Of a stretch of 64,000 nt of DNA, positions 9,219 through 22,444 are shown one piece after another. Each line of letters begins with the position of its first letter. Position 1 is the stretch's first letter. The DNA is from Pseudomonadota bacterium (GTDB taxonomy: Bacteria > Pseudomonadota > Gammaproteobacteria > Burkholderiales > REEB80), in the NCBI GenBank assembly GCA_028873515.1, contig JAGWIG010000001.1:109950-173949 (forward strand), given 5' to 3'. Under the pieces are notes generated by a model. That model was not told the DNA's origin, ran no database searches, and saw nothing but the letters and a program-made list of their open reading frames with translations. The translations under genes were made by a program, and so were the position numbers.

Positions 9219-11324
9219 TCAGGCCCTGGATAATTTCGCATAGGAGACAGCAAGCCATTTCGATCCCCTGTTTTTGAATCCTACTAATACTCGAGTCGTA
9301 TCGCCACGCCCTTCAACATTCATGATTTCACCGGCACCAAAGACTGGATGAATAACTTTTTGCCCAATTCCCCATTCGCTGTTACTGGATGGCATGGGAA
9401 GACTAGACAGGCCCGGCCCGTGAGAATTGGTCGCGTGAATTAATGATTCGGGAATTTCGTTTAGAAATCGTGAACGGATTCCACATCTTCTTTGATTGTT
9501 TAACATCCGGGTCTGAGCATAGGATAGATAAAGTTTTTGCTTTGCTCGTGTCATGGCGACATACATGAGCCGACGCTCTTCTTCTATCCCATCTCTTTCG
9601 TGGCGGCTGTTATCATGGGGGAAGAGGCCTTCTTCAAGTCCGGAAACAAATACAATCTCAAACTCCAGTCCTTTTGCTGCATGAACTGTCATCAGCTGAA
9701 TGGCATCATTTGTCATATTTAATTGATAATCACCTGCCTCGAGTGCTGCATGGGCAAGAAAACCCTCAAGCGTTGGTGTATCTGATTCAGCCTGAAAAAG
9801 GCTGGCTGCATTAACCAGTTCATTGAGATTATCCAGTTGATCCCGCCCTTCTTTTTCGTTTTCATAATAGGCATAAAGCCCACTTTCAACGATGACCCGC
9901 TCAATGGATTCGGGTAAGGCCAGTTCAGCGGTTTTCTGCCGAAGAGTGTTTATGACCTGAAGAAAACGCTCTAAAACGATAGGTGTTTTTCCGGCAGATA
10001 ACCTTCTTTGAATTACCTCCATAAGAGGCAAATCGTGTGCTAAAGCTGTTTCTTGTAATATTTCTAGACTGCGGGATCCAATTCCCCTCGCCGGAAAATT
10101 AATTATACGAAGAACTGAGGCATTGTCATTGAATCCGGCCGATAACCGCAGGTAGGCAAGTGCATGCTTGATTTCTGCACGTTCGAAGAAACGAAGCCCA
10201 CCATATACTTTGTAGGCCAGTCCTGCATTAAAGAGGGTATGTTCAAGTATTCTTGATTGTGCATTTGATCGGTATAGTAATGCCATGTCTGAAAAAGAGA
10301 GTCCGGCACGGTGAAGATGGCGTATCTCATCCACAATGTGTTGAGCTTCTTCCATGTCATTTATGGCAACATGAAGCTGGATAGGTTCACCTGCTCCTTT
10401 TTCTGTCCAAAGGTTTTTCCCAAATCGTTTTTGGTTATGGCTTATTAGGCTATTGGCTGCATCCAAGATGTTGCCCTGAGACCGATAGTTCTGTTCAAGA
10501 CGGATGATATGCCTGAGATTAAATTCTACTTCAAAGAGTCGTATATTATCCGAGTTTGCACCTCGGAATCCATAGATTGATTGATCATCATCGCCTACGG
10601 CAAAAACAGCATTTTGTTTTCCTGAGAGAAGTTTTAGCCATTCATATTGTAGAAGACTGGTATCCTGAAATTCGTCAACAAGAATATAGCGAAATCGTTC
10701 TTGATAGTGTTTACGTAAAAGTGTTTCTCCGCGTAATATTTCTACCGTGCGTAATAACAGTTCTGCAAAGTCAGCCACTCCATCTTTCAGACATTGGCTT
10801 TCATATGCAGCGTAACATTCCAGCATGATCTGTTCATCAAGCGTTTCTGCCTTTTTTTCACCAGCCCTTATACCTGATTCTTTTTGTGCGTTTATATAGT
10901 GCTGGATTTTCCGTGGGGCATATTTTTCTTCATTGATCTTGAGTGTTTTGATTATTCGTTTAACCATACTCAGCTGATCAGCCATGTCGAGAATCAGGAA
11001 GCTGGCCGGATACCCGGCTTCCACATGATGGAGACGGAGGAACCGGTTACATAGCCCATGAAATGTTCCTACCCACATGGTACGGTTGAGGATCGCAGTT
11101 CCGCCTAACCGTATAAGCATTTCCTTGGCGGCTTTATTGGTAAAGGTTACAGCCAGAATTTCCTGTTTGGTAGCTTTTCCAGTATGGAGCAGCCAGTTAA
11201 TACGCGAGGTGAGAACCCGGGTTTTGCCTGAACCTGCACCAGCAAGAATGAGGGCGGACTCGTGGTCTAAAGTTACAGCTTGTAGCTGTTGTGGATTAAG
11301 TGCAGTAACGGATGATTCTGGCAT
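9219..11324 (-). CDS. uvrD: UvrD/Rep-family DNA helicase
   Basis: 701 aa; LAGAGSGKTRVL, VDEFQDTS, GDDDQSIYGFRGA, EEERRLMYVAMTRAK. Confidence 0.95.
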   Translation of the reverse strand: MPESSVTALNPQQLQAVTLDHESALILAGAGSGKTRVLTSRINWLLHTGKATKQEILAVTFTNKAAKEMLIRLGGTAILNRTMWVGTFHGLCNRFLRLHHVEAGYPASFLILDMADQLSMVKRIIKTLKINEEKYAPRKIQHYINAQKESGIRAGEKKAETLDEQIMLECYAAYESQCLKDGVADFAELLLRTVEILRGETLLRKHYQERFRYILVDEFQDTSLLQYEWLKLLSGKQNAVFAVGDDDQSIYGFRGANSDNIRLFEVEFNLRHIIRLEQNYRSQGNILDAANSLISHNQKRFGKNLWTEKGAGEPIQLHVAINDMEEAQHIVDEIRHLHRAGLSFSDMALLYRSNAQSRILEHTLFNAGLAYKVYGGLRFFERAEIKHALAYLRLSAGFNDNASVLRIINFPARGIGSRSLEILQETALAHDLPLMEVIQRRLSAGKTPIVLERFLQVINTLRQKTAELALPESIERVIVESGLYAYYENEKEGRDQLDNLNELVNAASLFQAESDTPTLEGFLAHAALEAGDYQLNMTNDAIQLMTVHAAKGLEFEIVFVSGLEEGLFPHDNSRHERDGIEEERRLMYVAMTRAKQKLYLSYAQTRMLNNQRRCGIRSRFLNEIPESLIHATNSHGPGLSSLPMPSSNSEWGIGQKVIHPVFGAGEIMNVEGRGDTTRVLVGFKNRGSKWLAVSYAKLSRA

Positions 11325-11449
11325 AGGGTTTAAAAAAATCGATGTAAAGGTAGAAAGGTATCAGATACATCAGTTTTAGGCACAGAGGCCATGGTTAGCA
11401 TCAGTTTTCTGATAATATAACCGTTTTGATATTCTGTTGCCAGGATTAG

Positions 11450-14388
<2,939 letters not shown>

Positions 14389-14396
14389 GATGCTTT

Positions 14397-15425
14397 ATGC
14401 GCATAAAATCTGAACAGCTTGGGAAAATGGTTCAGAAGCATCTTGCTCCGGTTTATCTGCTGTTTGGCGATGAGCCATTTATTGTTCAGGAATGCCGTGA
14501 TTTAATAAGATGTTTTGCTTTGGAGAAAGGGTATACAGAACGAGAAGTGCTTGATGTGGAAACAGGGTTTGATTGGGGGCGTCTGGCCGAGTCAAAAAAA
14601 AGCCTGTCACTTTTTGGGAGAAATCAACTGATTGAAGTAAATGTGCCGAGTGGGAAGCTCGGGTCCTCTGGTACAAAAGCATTAAGTGAATGGTGTCAGA
14701 ATCTTTCTCCAGATGTATTACTGGTTTTGTTGCTCCCCCGTCTTGATAAGGTAACTCAAAAAGCAAAATGGTTCGCGGATGTGGAATCGGTTGGGGTGTG
14801 TGTTCAGGCAAATACTGTAGCACGATCCCAATTGCCCTTGTGGATAAGCGAAAGATTGTTGCAGCAGAAACAATATGCGAATCAGGAAACACTTTTGTTT
14901 CTTGCTGATTTGACTGAGGGCAATTTGTTGGCCGCCTGGCAGGAAATCCAGAAACTTGGTCTTTTGTATCCATCGGGAAAGATTGAATATGATATGGTTC
15001 GGCAATCTGTCTTACCTGTAGCACGATATGCTCCATTTGACTTGATGGAGGCAGTATTGTCTGGTGAGAGTTTAAGGGCGGTGCGCATTCTTGATAGCCT
15101 GGAGCAGGAAGAGTTCGAGCCTGTGATTCTGATGTGGACATTGACCCGGGATTTGCGGACCATGATGGGGTTGGTGCGCCTGCTCAAATCTGGAATGTCA
15201 ATGAACAGGGCAATACAAGCGTTACATGTCTGGTCTTCCCGTGCCATTTTCTTTGAACGCGCATTACACCGTATTAGACCTTCTGTCCTATCTGAGGCGA
15301 TGTATTGTGCTGCTGACATTGATCGGCAGATTAAGGGTCTTGCAGTTGATAAGGTTTGGGAGGATCTGGTCAGCGTGTGTCTTCTGCTTTGTCAAGGTAA
15401 AAAGGTTGGCAAGGTTCTGGTTTAG
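14397..15425 (+). CDS. holA: DNA polymerase III delta subunit
   Basis: 342 aa; LLFGDEPFIVQECRDLIR N-terminus; downstream of lptE. Confidence 0.93.
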   Translation: MRIKSEQLGKMVQKHLAPVYLLFGDEPFIVQECRDLIRCFALEKGYTEREVLDVETGFDWGRLAESKKSLSLFGRNQLIEVNVPSGKLGSSGTKALSEWCQNLSPDVLLVLLLPRLDKVTQKAKWFADVESVGVCVQANTVARSQLPLWISERLLQQKQYANQETLLFLADLTEGNLLAAWQEIQKLGLLYPSGKIEYDMVRQSVLPVARYAPFDLMEAVLSGESLRAVRILDSLEQEEFEPVILMWTLTRDLRTMMGLVRLLKSGMSMNRAIQALHVWSSRAIFFERALHRIRPSVLSEAMYCAADIDRQIKGLAVDKVWEDLVSVCLLLCQGKKVGKVLV

Positions 15426-15506
15426 GCAAATTCGCAACCAGGATAAATTTTGAGTTATCCTTGTTCTTATCACACGTTTAAATGTGATGAGTTTCATGTG
15501 GAGTGA

Positions 15507-16772
15507 ATGGCCATGATTGAAGTAAAACAGTATATTCAAGAAATTGGGCGCAAGGCACGTGATGCCTCGAGAGAGGTGGCCCGTTCCCGTACTGCGGCAA
15601 AGGATGAAGCTCTTCAGTTGATGGCTGCTGCAATTGCCCGAGATACAGAGGGTCTGCTTGCTGCTAATGCCCTGGACGTGACAAAAGCACAGAAAGAGGG
15701 GCTGGATGAAGCTTTGATCGACCGTCTAACATTGACTACAAAAAGTATAAAAGGGATGGTTGAAGGTTTACGTCAAATTGCTGATTTACCGGATCCAATT
15801 GGCGAAATTGATGGCTTGCACTATCGACCTTCAGGTATCCAGGTTGGGCGGATGCGTGTCCCGTTGGGTGTGGTCGGGATTATATATGAGGCTCGACCTA
15901 ATGTTACTGCTGATGCCGCTGGACTTTGTCTTAAGGCAGGCAATGCAGCTATTTTACGGGGCGGTTCGGAAGCAATCCATTCGAATAAAGCGATTGCAGC
16001 TTGCGTTCGTGAGGGGCTCCGGCTTTCCGGGTTGCCCGAAGCAGCGGTACAGGTTATTGAGACTACTGATCGTGCAGCAGTAGGCTATCTTGTCAAGATG
16101 TCTGAGTTTGTGGATGTCATTGTACCTCGGGGTGGTAAAGGGTTAATTGAAAGAATTGCGCAAGAAGCCCGAGTACCCGTAATTAAGCATTTGCATGGCG
16201 TTTGTCACGTATATATTGATGCCTTTGCTGATATTGACAAAGGAATCCGCATTGCTGATAACGCTAAAACTCAGCGTTATGGGACCTGTAATACTATGGA
16301 GACGCTTTTGGTTCATGAGGCGATTGCAAACGAAGTCCTGAAAAAACTCGCAACTCTTTATTTGGCAAAAGGTGTTGAATTAAGAGGAGATAAACGTGCA
16401 CGAGCCGTTGTTCCGGCAATGATAGAGGCAACCGAAGAGGACTGGACTACGGAGTACCTTGCACCCATTCTTTCTGTAAGGATTGTAGATAGCCTGGATG
16501 CTGCTATTGATCATATCAATAATTATGGATCGCATCATACCGATGCCATCGTTACACGCGATATTGTGCATGCTCAACGATTTCTTGCTGAAGTGGATTC
16601 AAGTTCGGTTATGGTTAATGCTTCAACGCGTTTTGCAGATGGATTTGAATATGGATTGGGTGCAGAAATAGGGATTTCCACGGATAAAATTCATGCCCGG
16701 GGTCCGGTAGGCCTTGAAGGACTGACATCACAGAAATATATTGTGCTCGGAGATGGCCATATCCGTGGATAA
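15507..16772 (+). CDS. proA: Gamma-glutamyl phosphate reductase
   Basis: 421 aa; [27 protein letters not shown] and catalytic [17 protein letters not shown]. Confidence 0.97.
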   Translation: MAMIEVKQYIQEIGRKARDASREVARSRTAAKDEALQLMAAAIARDTEGLLAANALDVTKAQKEGLDEALIDRLTLTTKSIKGMVEGLRQIADLPDPIGEIDGLHYRPSGIQVGRMRVPLGVVGIIYEARPNVTADAAGLCLKAGNAAILRGGSEAIHSNKAIAACVREGLRLSGLPEAAVQVIETTDRAAVGYLVKMSEFVDVIVPRGGKGLIERIAQEARVPVIKHLHGVCHVYIDAFADIDKGIRIADNAKTQRYGTCNTMETLLVHEAIANEVLKKLATLYLAKGVELRGDKRARAVVPAMIEATEEDWTTEYLAPILSVRIVDSLDAAIDHINNYGSHHTDAIVTRDIVHAQRFLAEVDSSSVMVNASTRFADGFEYGLGAEIGISTDKIHARGPVGLEGLTSQKYIVLGDGHIRG

Positions 16773-17412
16773 GGGTCCGGTTGTCCTGATGGGTGGGACT
16801 TTTGACCCTGTACATCATGGGCATTTGCGTCTGGCAGTTGAGGCTGGGGAGGTGCTTGCAGCGAAGGAGGTACGCATGCTTGTTTCGGCAGATCCTCCAC
16901 ATCGTTGTGCTTTAGCTACGGCGACCCAGCGCATGGATATGATGCGTCTGGCCTGTGCTGACAATCCGTTGTTAATCCCCGACTCATGTGAGATTGATAG
17001 TCCAGGGCCAAGTTACACGATAGATACCCTCCAAAGGGTGCGTTATCAGACAGGATCAGAGAAACCGCTTTGCCTGGTTTTAGGACAGGATGCGTTTGCA
17101 AGTTTGCCTTCCTGGAGGAAATGGCAGGATTTTTTTGAATTTGCACATATCGTTGTGGCAACACGCCCTATTTCAGTTCAGGATGTGCCCGATTTACTTA
17201 AAAGCGAATGGAGTGCAAGGATGGCCCCGAATGTGGGAAGCCTTTTTACTTGTCCTTCTGGCTTAATCTTTCCACTGCCGATTCCTCCACTCGACATTTC
17301 TTCAAGCCGTATTCGCCAGCTTTTACATGAAGGTCGAAGTGTCCGATATCTCCTGCCTGATAGGGTAGTGGAATATATTGAAGAACATCATCTTTATGGA
17401 GATCCTTTTTGA
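16753..17412 (+). CDS. nadD: Nicotinate-nucleotide adenylyltransferase
   Basis: [15 protein letters not shown] and ISSSRIR motifs; start overlaps proA end. Confidence 0.95.
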   Translation: MAISVDKGPVVLMGGTFDPVHHGHLRLAVEAGEVLAAKEVRMLVSADPPHRCALATATQRMDMMRLACADNPLLIPDSCEIDSPGPSYTIDTLQRVRYQTGSEKPLCLVLGQDAFASLPSWRKWQDFFEFAHIVVATRPISVQDVPDLLKSEWSARMAPNVGSLFTCPSGLIFPLPIPPLDISSSRIRQLLHEGRSVRYLLPDRVVEYIEEHHLYGDPF

Positions 17413-17777
17413 TGGACCTGCAAAGCAAGAAAGAATTGGTTATTGATGCACTTGAAGCCATCAAGGGCCGTGATATTGTTGTACTTGATGTATCAAAGCT
17501 CACTAGTATGTGTGAAATTCTGATTTTCGCATGTGGTGATTCCAATCGTCAGACTCGTGCATTAAGCCATAGTGTTCAGGAGGAGCTGAAAGAGGCCGGT
17601 GGCGTTGTGTTAGGTGTTGAAGGAGAACAAACCGGAGAATGGGTGCTGGTTGATCTCGGAGATATTATCGTCCATATCATGCAGCCTGCCGTGCGTCAGT
17701 ATTACAATATAGAACCTTTGTGGGGCGGATTGCCTTTTATTGGCTATAGTGGCAGGCCCGTATTGGCAGGTCAGTAA
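17412..17777 (+). CDS. rsfS: Ribosomal silencing factor
   Basis: ~121 aa; DIVVLDVSKLTSMCEILIFACGDSNRQ and WVLVDLGDIIVHIM; TGATG junction with nadD. Confidence 0.95.
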   Translation: MDLQSKKELVIDALEAIKGRDIVVLDVSKLTSMCEILIFACGDSNRQTRALSHSVQEELKEAGGVVLGVEGEQTGEWVLVDLGDIIVHIMQPAVRQYYNIEPLWGGLPFIGYSGRPVLAGQ

Positions 17778-17779
17778 AC

Positions 17780-18250
17780 GTGAATTTCAGAATAGTTGCA
17801 GTTGGCCAGAAATTACCAGATTGGGCTGAGGTTGCTGTAAATGACTTTACGCGACGAATGCCCCTTGAGGCTTCTATAGAGATAGTACCTGTTCGTGCAG
17901 AAAAACGTTCTCCCTCAAGAACTACACAACAGGTTATGGCTATCGAAGGCAAGCGGGTTTTATCCATTCTCAGGCCTCGCGAATACGTGGTTGTCCTTGA
18001 TGAAAAAGGAGACCACATGACAACTCACCAGATAGCAGGAGCAATGGAGGATTTCCTTAAGGAAGGACTGGATGTGGCTTTTGTTATTGGTGGGGCAGAC
18101 GGACTTGATGAGTTGGTCAAGGAAAGGGCAAAGAAAATGTGGCGTCTGTCTGATCTGACACTTCCACATGCTTTGGCCCGGATAGTGTTGGCTGAACAGC
18201 TTTACCGTGCAATGAGTCTGCTTAAAAAGCATCCCTATCATCGAGATTGA
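17780..18250 (+). CDS. rlmH: 23S rRNA pseudouridine-1915 methyltransferase
   Basis: 156 aa; FVIGGADGL, LSDLTLPHALARIVLAEQLYRA. Confidence 0.96.
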   Translation: MNFRIVAVGQKLPDWAEVAVNDFTRRMPLEASIEIVPVRAEKRSPSRTTQQVMAIEGKRVLSILRPREYVVVLDEKGDHMTTHQIAGAMEDFLKEGLDVAFVIGGADGLDELVKERAKKMWRLSDLTLPHALARIVLAEQLYRAMSLLKKHPYHRD

Positions 18251-18252
18251 TT

Positions 18253-18840
18253 ATGTCCATTCTGTATTATCTTGCTTCGAATTCACCCAGACGCCAGGAG
18301 TTGGCTAAAATATTTGGTTTGCCCTTTACGGTACTGGCCCCGAATATAGATGAATCCAAGATTGTTGGAGAGTCCGCAGGAGATTATGTTCAGCGTATGT
18401 CAGAATTCAAGGTTATCAATGTTCTTGAGCTTATTGAAAAGGAAGGTTTGTCTGAAAAGCCAGTATTGGCCGCGGATACAATTGTGGTTTTGGATAAGGA
18501 AATTCTGGGAAAGCCAGCAAGTACTGCAGAAGCAAAAGACATGCTGAATAAACTTTCTGGTCGCACACATGAAGTATTGACTCACGTTACCCTTGGATCA
18601 AAAGAGGTAATACGGTCAGTTTTGTGTCGAAACTCTGTAACATTTACTGCATTGGATGATCTGGAAATTGATCGATACCTTGCAAAGGAAGAGTTCGCTG
18701 ATAAAGCTGGAGGTTATGGTTTGCAAGGGTTTGCTGCTTGTTTTGTCAGCCATTTAAGTGGGAGTTATAGTGGTGTGGTTGGGCTTCCGTTATTTGAAAC
18801 TGCTAGATTGTTTAAAGAATCCGGGTTGTTGCCACGATGA
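18253..18840 (+). CDS. maf: Maf-like nucleotide pyrophosphatase
   Basis: LASNSPRRQELAKIFGLPF, AADTIVVLDKEILGKP. Confidence 0.94.
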   Translation: MSILYYLASNSPRRQELAKIFGLPFTVLAPNIDESKIVGESAGDYVQRMSEFKVINVLELIEKEGLSEKPVLAADTIVVLDKEILGKPASTAEAKDMLNKLSGRTHEVLTHVTLGSKEVIRSVLCRNSVTFTALDDLEIDRYLAKEEFADKAGGYGLQGFAACFVSHLSGSYSGVVGLPLFETARLFKESGLLPR

Positions 18841-20282
18841 TTATCGATGAAATTCTCATCAATGTAACGCCACAGGAAACTCGGGTTGCCATGCTGCATC
18901 AGGGCGTATTGCAGGAATTGCATATTGAACGTCAAAGTGCAAGGGGTAGGGTAGGTAACCTATACCTTGGAAAGGTTTGCCGTGTATTGCCGGGAATGCA
19001 ATCAGCATTTGTTGAAATTGGTCTGGAAAGAGCTGCTTTTTTGCACGTGGCAGATATTTGGCATGAACGTCAGACTGAGCACAGACCAATTGAACAACTC
19101 ATTCATGAGGGCCAGACAATTCTTGTTCAGGTAATTAAGGATCCAATAGGCACAAAAGGTGCGCGGATTTCCACCCAAATAGGCCTTGCAGGGCGTTTCT
19201 TGGTTTATCTCCCCCAGGAAAATCATATCGGGATATCACAACGTATCGAAGATGAAACGGAGCGTGAGCAGTTACGGATCAAACTACAACAAATGCACTC
19301 TGGAAGCGGAGGGTTCATTATCCGTACGAATGCAGAAACAGCTACTGAGTCTGAATTGCAGGCCGATGTTGCCTATCTTAGTAAATTATGGGTAGATATT
19401 CAGGAGATTTCAAAGACTGCAGCTGAAAGGTCGCTTCTTCATCAGGATATCGGTTTGTCTGAAAGGGTGTTGCGTGATTTCATAAGTGAACGTACAACCC
19501 GTGTATTGGTTGATTCCCGTGAAACCTTTCAAAGAATGCAGGCTTTTGCACTTGCTTATACCCAGGAATCAGCGCGCATGATTGATCATTACTCAGGAGA
19601 TCGTCCGCTTTTTGATTTGTATGATATCGAGGCAGAAATCGAGAGAGCCCTTGCAAGGCGTGTTGATTTAAAATCAGGAGGTTATCTGATACTGGATCAG
19701 ACTGAGGCCTTGACAACAATCGATGTCAATACAGGTGGTTTTGTAGGCGGAAAAAATTTCGACGATACCATATTTAAGACAAATCTTGAGGCTGCACAGG
19801 CCATTGCGAGACAGTTGAGGTTACGAAATCTTGGCGGGATTATTATCATCGATTTTATTGATATGGATAACGAGGTGCATCGTGATCAGGTATTGCAGGA
19901 ATTTAAGAAAGCTCTTTTGGCTGATCGTACCCGGATGACAGTAAATGGATTTACTACTCTAGGACTGGTTGAAATGACCCGCAAGCGAACCCGTGAATCG
20001 TTGGCACATATTCTTTGTGAATGCTGCCCGACTTGTGGTGGGAGGGGGGAAATCAGGACAGCACAGACAATCTGTCATGAAATATTACGTGAAATATTGC
20101 GTGAAGCCCGTCAATTCAGCGCACGAGAGTTTCGTATTCTTGCATCTCAATCTGTCATTGATCTTTTTTTAGATGAGGAGTCGCAAAGTCTGGCGCAACT
20201 TGAGGATTTTATTGGACGTCCCATTTCATTGCTGGTTGAGTCCGAATATCAGCAGGAACAGTTTGACGTAGTTTTGCTTTAA
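18837..20282 (+). CDS. rng: Ribonuclease G
   Basis: 481 aa; S1-like N-terminus, TIDVNTGGFVG, CPTCGGRGEI. Confidence 0.95.
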   Translation: MIIDEILINVTPQETRVAMLHQGVLQELHIERQSARGRVGNLYLGKVCRVLPGMQSAFVEIGLERAAFLHVADIWHERQTEHRPIEQLIHEGQTILVQVIKDPIGTKGARISTQIGLAGRFLVYLPQENHIGISQRIEDETEREQLRIKLQQMHSGSGGFIIRTNAETATESELQADVAYLSKLWVDIQEISKTAAERSLLHQDIGLSERVLRDFISERTTRVLVDSRETFQRMQAFALAYTQESARMIDHYSGDRPLFDLYDIEAEIERALARRVDLKSGGYLILDQTEALTTIDVNTGGFVGGKNFDDTIFKTNLEAAQAIARQLRLRNLGGIIIIDFIDMDNEVHRDQVLQEFKKALLADRTRMTVNGFTTLGLVEMTRKRTRESLAHILCECCPTCGGRGEIRTAQTICHEILREILREARQFSAREFRILASQSVIDLFLDEESQSLAQLEDFIGRPISLLVESEYQQEQFDVVLL

Positions 20283-20854
20283 TACATCAATCGATAGGCG
20301 TATCCAATTAATCCGGATAGCGGAACAACAAGAATAAGTTGGCAAAGTATCAAAACTAGAAGAGGTGACAGATCCACGCCGCCCAAGGGTGGTAGAATAC
20401 GGCGTGCATAACGCATTACCGGCCATGAAAGGCTATCTAGCATGGGCTGGACAGGATTGTAAGGGGCAATCCAGCTCAGAACAGCTTGGATGATAACAAC
20501 ACCCATTAGAATGTGAATTAATGCCTGTAGCAAATTGACGAAGGCAAGCAGCAGGATGCCTTTCCAGGCTCTTGCCAGGTTTGAGCCAGAAATTCCATTA
20601 AGTAGAGCGGAGATGCATTCTAGAATAATAGAAGTGAAAAATGCCGGGAGGAAGGAAGCTAAATCGATTTTTCTAAATCCTGGTAGGGTTTGACGTAAGG
20701 GTCTTACTGCAAAATCGGTAATTGAGGTGATGAAGTGAGCGAAAGGGTGCCTGAATGAGGTGGAGGTCAGGTTCATGTAGAATCGAAGCATAAAAGCAAG
20801 AATGAGAAGGTTGCAGAAGGTTTGCACCAAAAAATTTGCAGCCTGGTTTAACAT
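20279..20854 (-). CDS. YggT-family membrane protein
   Basis: 191 aa, two YggT-like repeats (VIIQAVLSWIAPYNP). Confidence 0.88.
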   Translation of the reverse strand: MLNQAANFLVQTFCNLLILAFMLRFYMNLTSTSFRHPFAHFITSITDFAVRPLRQTLPGFRKIDLASFLPAFFTSIILECISALLNGISGSNLARAWKGILLLAFVNLLQALIHILMGVVIIQAVLSWIAPYNPVQPMLDSLSWPVMRYARRILPPLGGVDLSPLLVLILCQLILVVPLSGLIGYAYRLMY

Positions 20855-20892
20855 GGCAATCTTAGCCTCTTGTTTGGTCGAAGTTATCGAGT

Positions 20893-21729
20893 TTAATTTC
20901 TTTTTTGCATCAAAGCCAATTCGTTTCCAAGTTCTCTGGAGCGTTGGGCTGCCTGGGTTACGGCGTCATGTATTGTTTCTTTTATTTTTGCATTAATAAG
21001 GACAGCGAGGGCTTTTTCTGTCGTGCCGCCTTTCGAAGTGACCTTGATACGGAGTTCAGCAATATCTTCATGGCTGGCCATTGCCAATCTTGATGCACCA
21101 TCGAATGTGGCAAGAGTGAGTTCTGTAGCAGTTTCCCGGCTAAGTCCCTCCGAGATTCCGGCTTCGATAACGGCTTCCATGAAATAGAAGACATAAGCAG
21201 GCCCACTTCCTGAAATTGCCGTCAGGATGTTCATGTCGCTTTCTTGGGTAAGCCAGACGATCCGCCCGATTGAAGAGAAAATTCTTTCAGCATGGTTTCG
21301 ATCCTCATCATTGGTTTCAGGGATTGCAAAAAGCCCTGTTACTCCTGCACGAATGCGGGCCGGGGTATTGGGCATGGCCCGTATGAGCCTGGAGTGTCCA
21401 TTAAGCCATTTACGAAGTTCATCCGTACAAATTCCTGCAGCTATTGAAATAACCAGTTGAGAAGCCAGGTAAGGAGTTGCAGTTAATGCAACATCAAATA
21501 ATTGTTGAGGCTTGACAGCAAGCAATACGATATCGCAATGGCTGATTTCGGCGAGATTACTAAAGGTTTTAACTCTAAAATTTCGTAAAACGTCCAATCT
21601 GCTTTTTTCTGTGCGGGTTGTGACAGAGATATCTGCAGGAGACCAGCCCGTATCGATAAGACCACCGATAAGAGCTTGTGCCATGTTGCCACCACCAATA
21701 ACACATAATTTCATAGATCTGTCCCTCAC
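20893..21729 (-). CDS. proC: Pyrroline-5-carboxylate reductase
   Basis: 278 aa; CVIGGGNMAQALIGGL, MPNTPARIRAGVTGLF, SGSGPAYVFYFMEA. Confidence 0.96.
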   Translation of the reverse strand: MRDRSMKLCVIGGGNMAQALIGGLIDTGWSPADISVTTRTEKSRLDVLRNFRVKTFSNLAEISHCDIVLLAVKPQQLFDVALTATPYLASQLVISIAAGICTDELRKWLNGHSRLIRAMPNTPARIRAGVTGLFAIPETNDEDRNHAERIFSSIGRIVWLTQESDMNILTAISGSGPAYVFYFMEAVIEAGISEGLSRETATELTLATFDGASRLAMASHEDIAELRIKVTSKGGTTEKALAVLINAKIKETIHDAVTQAAQRSRELGNELALMQKRN

Positions 21730-21732
21730 TTT

Positions 21733-22404
21733 TCATGAACGAGGACCAAAAAGAGCTGTCCCTAGGCGTACGCAGGTTGATCCGGACATAATGGCGGCTT
21801 CAAAATCGTTGGACATTCCCATTGAAAGAGTATCGAACTTAAATCCTTTATTCACAAGCTTCTGGAACACCGTTCTAAGCTCATTGAAATTTGGATTATT
21901 TCCGTTTTCGACAGGACGGGGAATGGTCATGAGCCCTCTTAGGTTCAGATTGGGTAGTTTCGAAATTTCTGTTGCAAAGTCTATAGCATCATGAGGAGAA
22001 ATACCTTGTTTCCCTGGTTCATTATCAATATTGACTTGAATAAGTACATTAAGGCGTGAGGCATTACATGCTGCATTAAGCCGTTCTGCTATATTTAGTC
22101 GATCGAGCCCGTGAACCCATTTAAAATGATGGGCGATCAAGTTGGTTTTGTTCCGCTGGATTGGGCCGATGAAGTGCCATTCAATATCCAGATCAGATAG
22201 TGCCATAATTTTGGGAATGGCTTCCTGAACATAGTTTTCCCCAAAGACGCGCTGCCCTAGAGAGTATAGCTCTCTAAGTTTCTGAGGTGGTTGCGATTTG
22301 CTTGCAGCCAGAAGACGAACGCTATCTTCTGGTCTCAAGGCACTGATCTCAGCTTGGTGGATACGTGTTTTAACGGCTTGCCATTGAGATGCCAGTATGC
22401 TCAT
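21733..22404 (-). CDS. YggS-family PLP homeostasis protein
   Basis: LLAASKSQPPQKLRELYSLGQRVFGENYVQEA, SMGMSNDFEAAI; start set at internal ATG 22404. Confidence 0.93.
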   Translation of the reverse strand: MSILASQWQAVKTRIHQAEISALRPEDSVRLLAASKSQPPQKLRELYSLGQRVFGENYVQEAIPKIMALSDLDIEWHFIGPIQRNKTNLIAHHFKWVHGLDRLNIAERLNAACNASRLNVLIQVNIDNEPGKQGISPHDAIDFATEISKLPNLNLRGLMTIPRPVENGNNPNFNELRTVFQKLVNKGFKFDTLSMGMSNDFEAAIMSGSTCVRLGTALFGPRS

Positions 22405-22444
22405 AATCTGCGAGAAAACATAATTGACTCCATCGAGGATTATA

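Noticed and set aside
20085-20108. Near-tandem GAAATATTRCGT repeat in rng
   Set aside because: Encodes the EILREILREAR segment typical of RNase G family proteins; explained by protein sequence.
22405-22444. 40-bp divergent gap between yggS and pilT as an unusual arrangement
   Set aside because: This divergent yggS/pilT arrangement is, as far as I recall, common in proteobacteria; nothing additional in the sequence.
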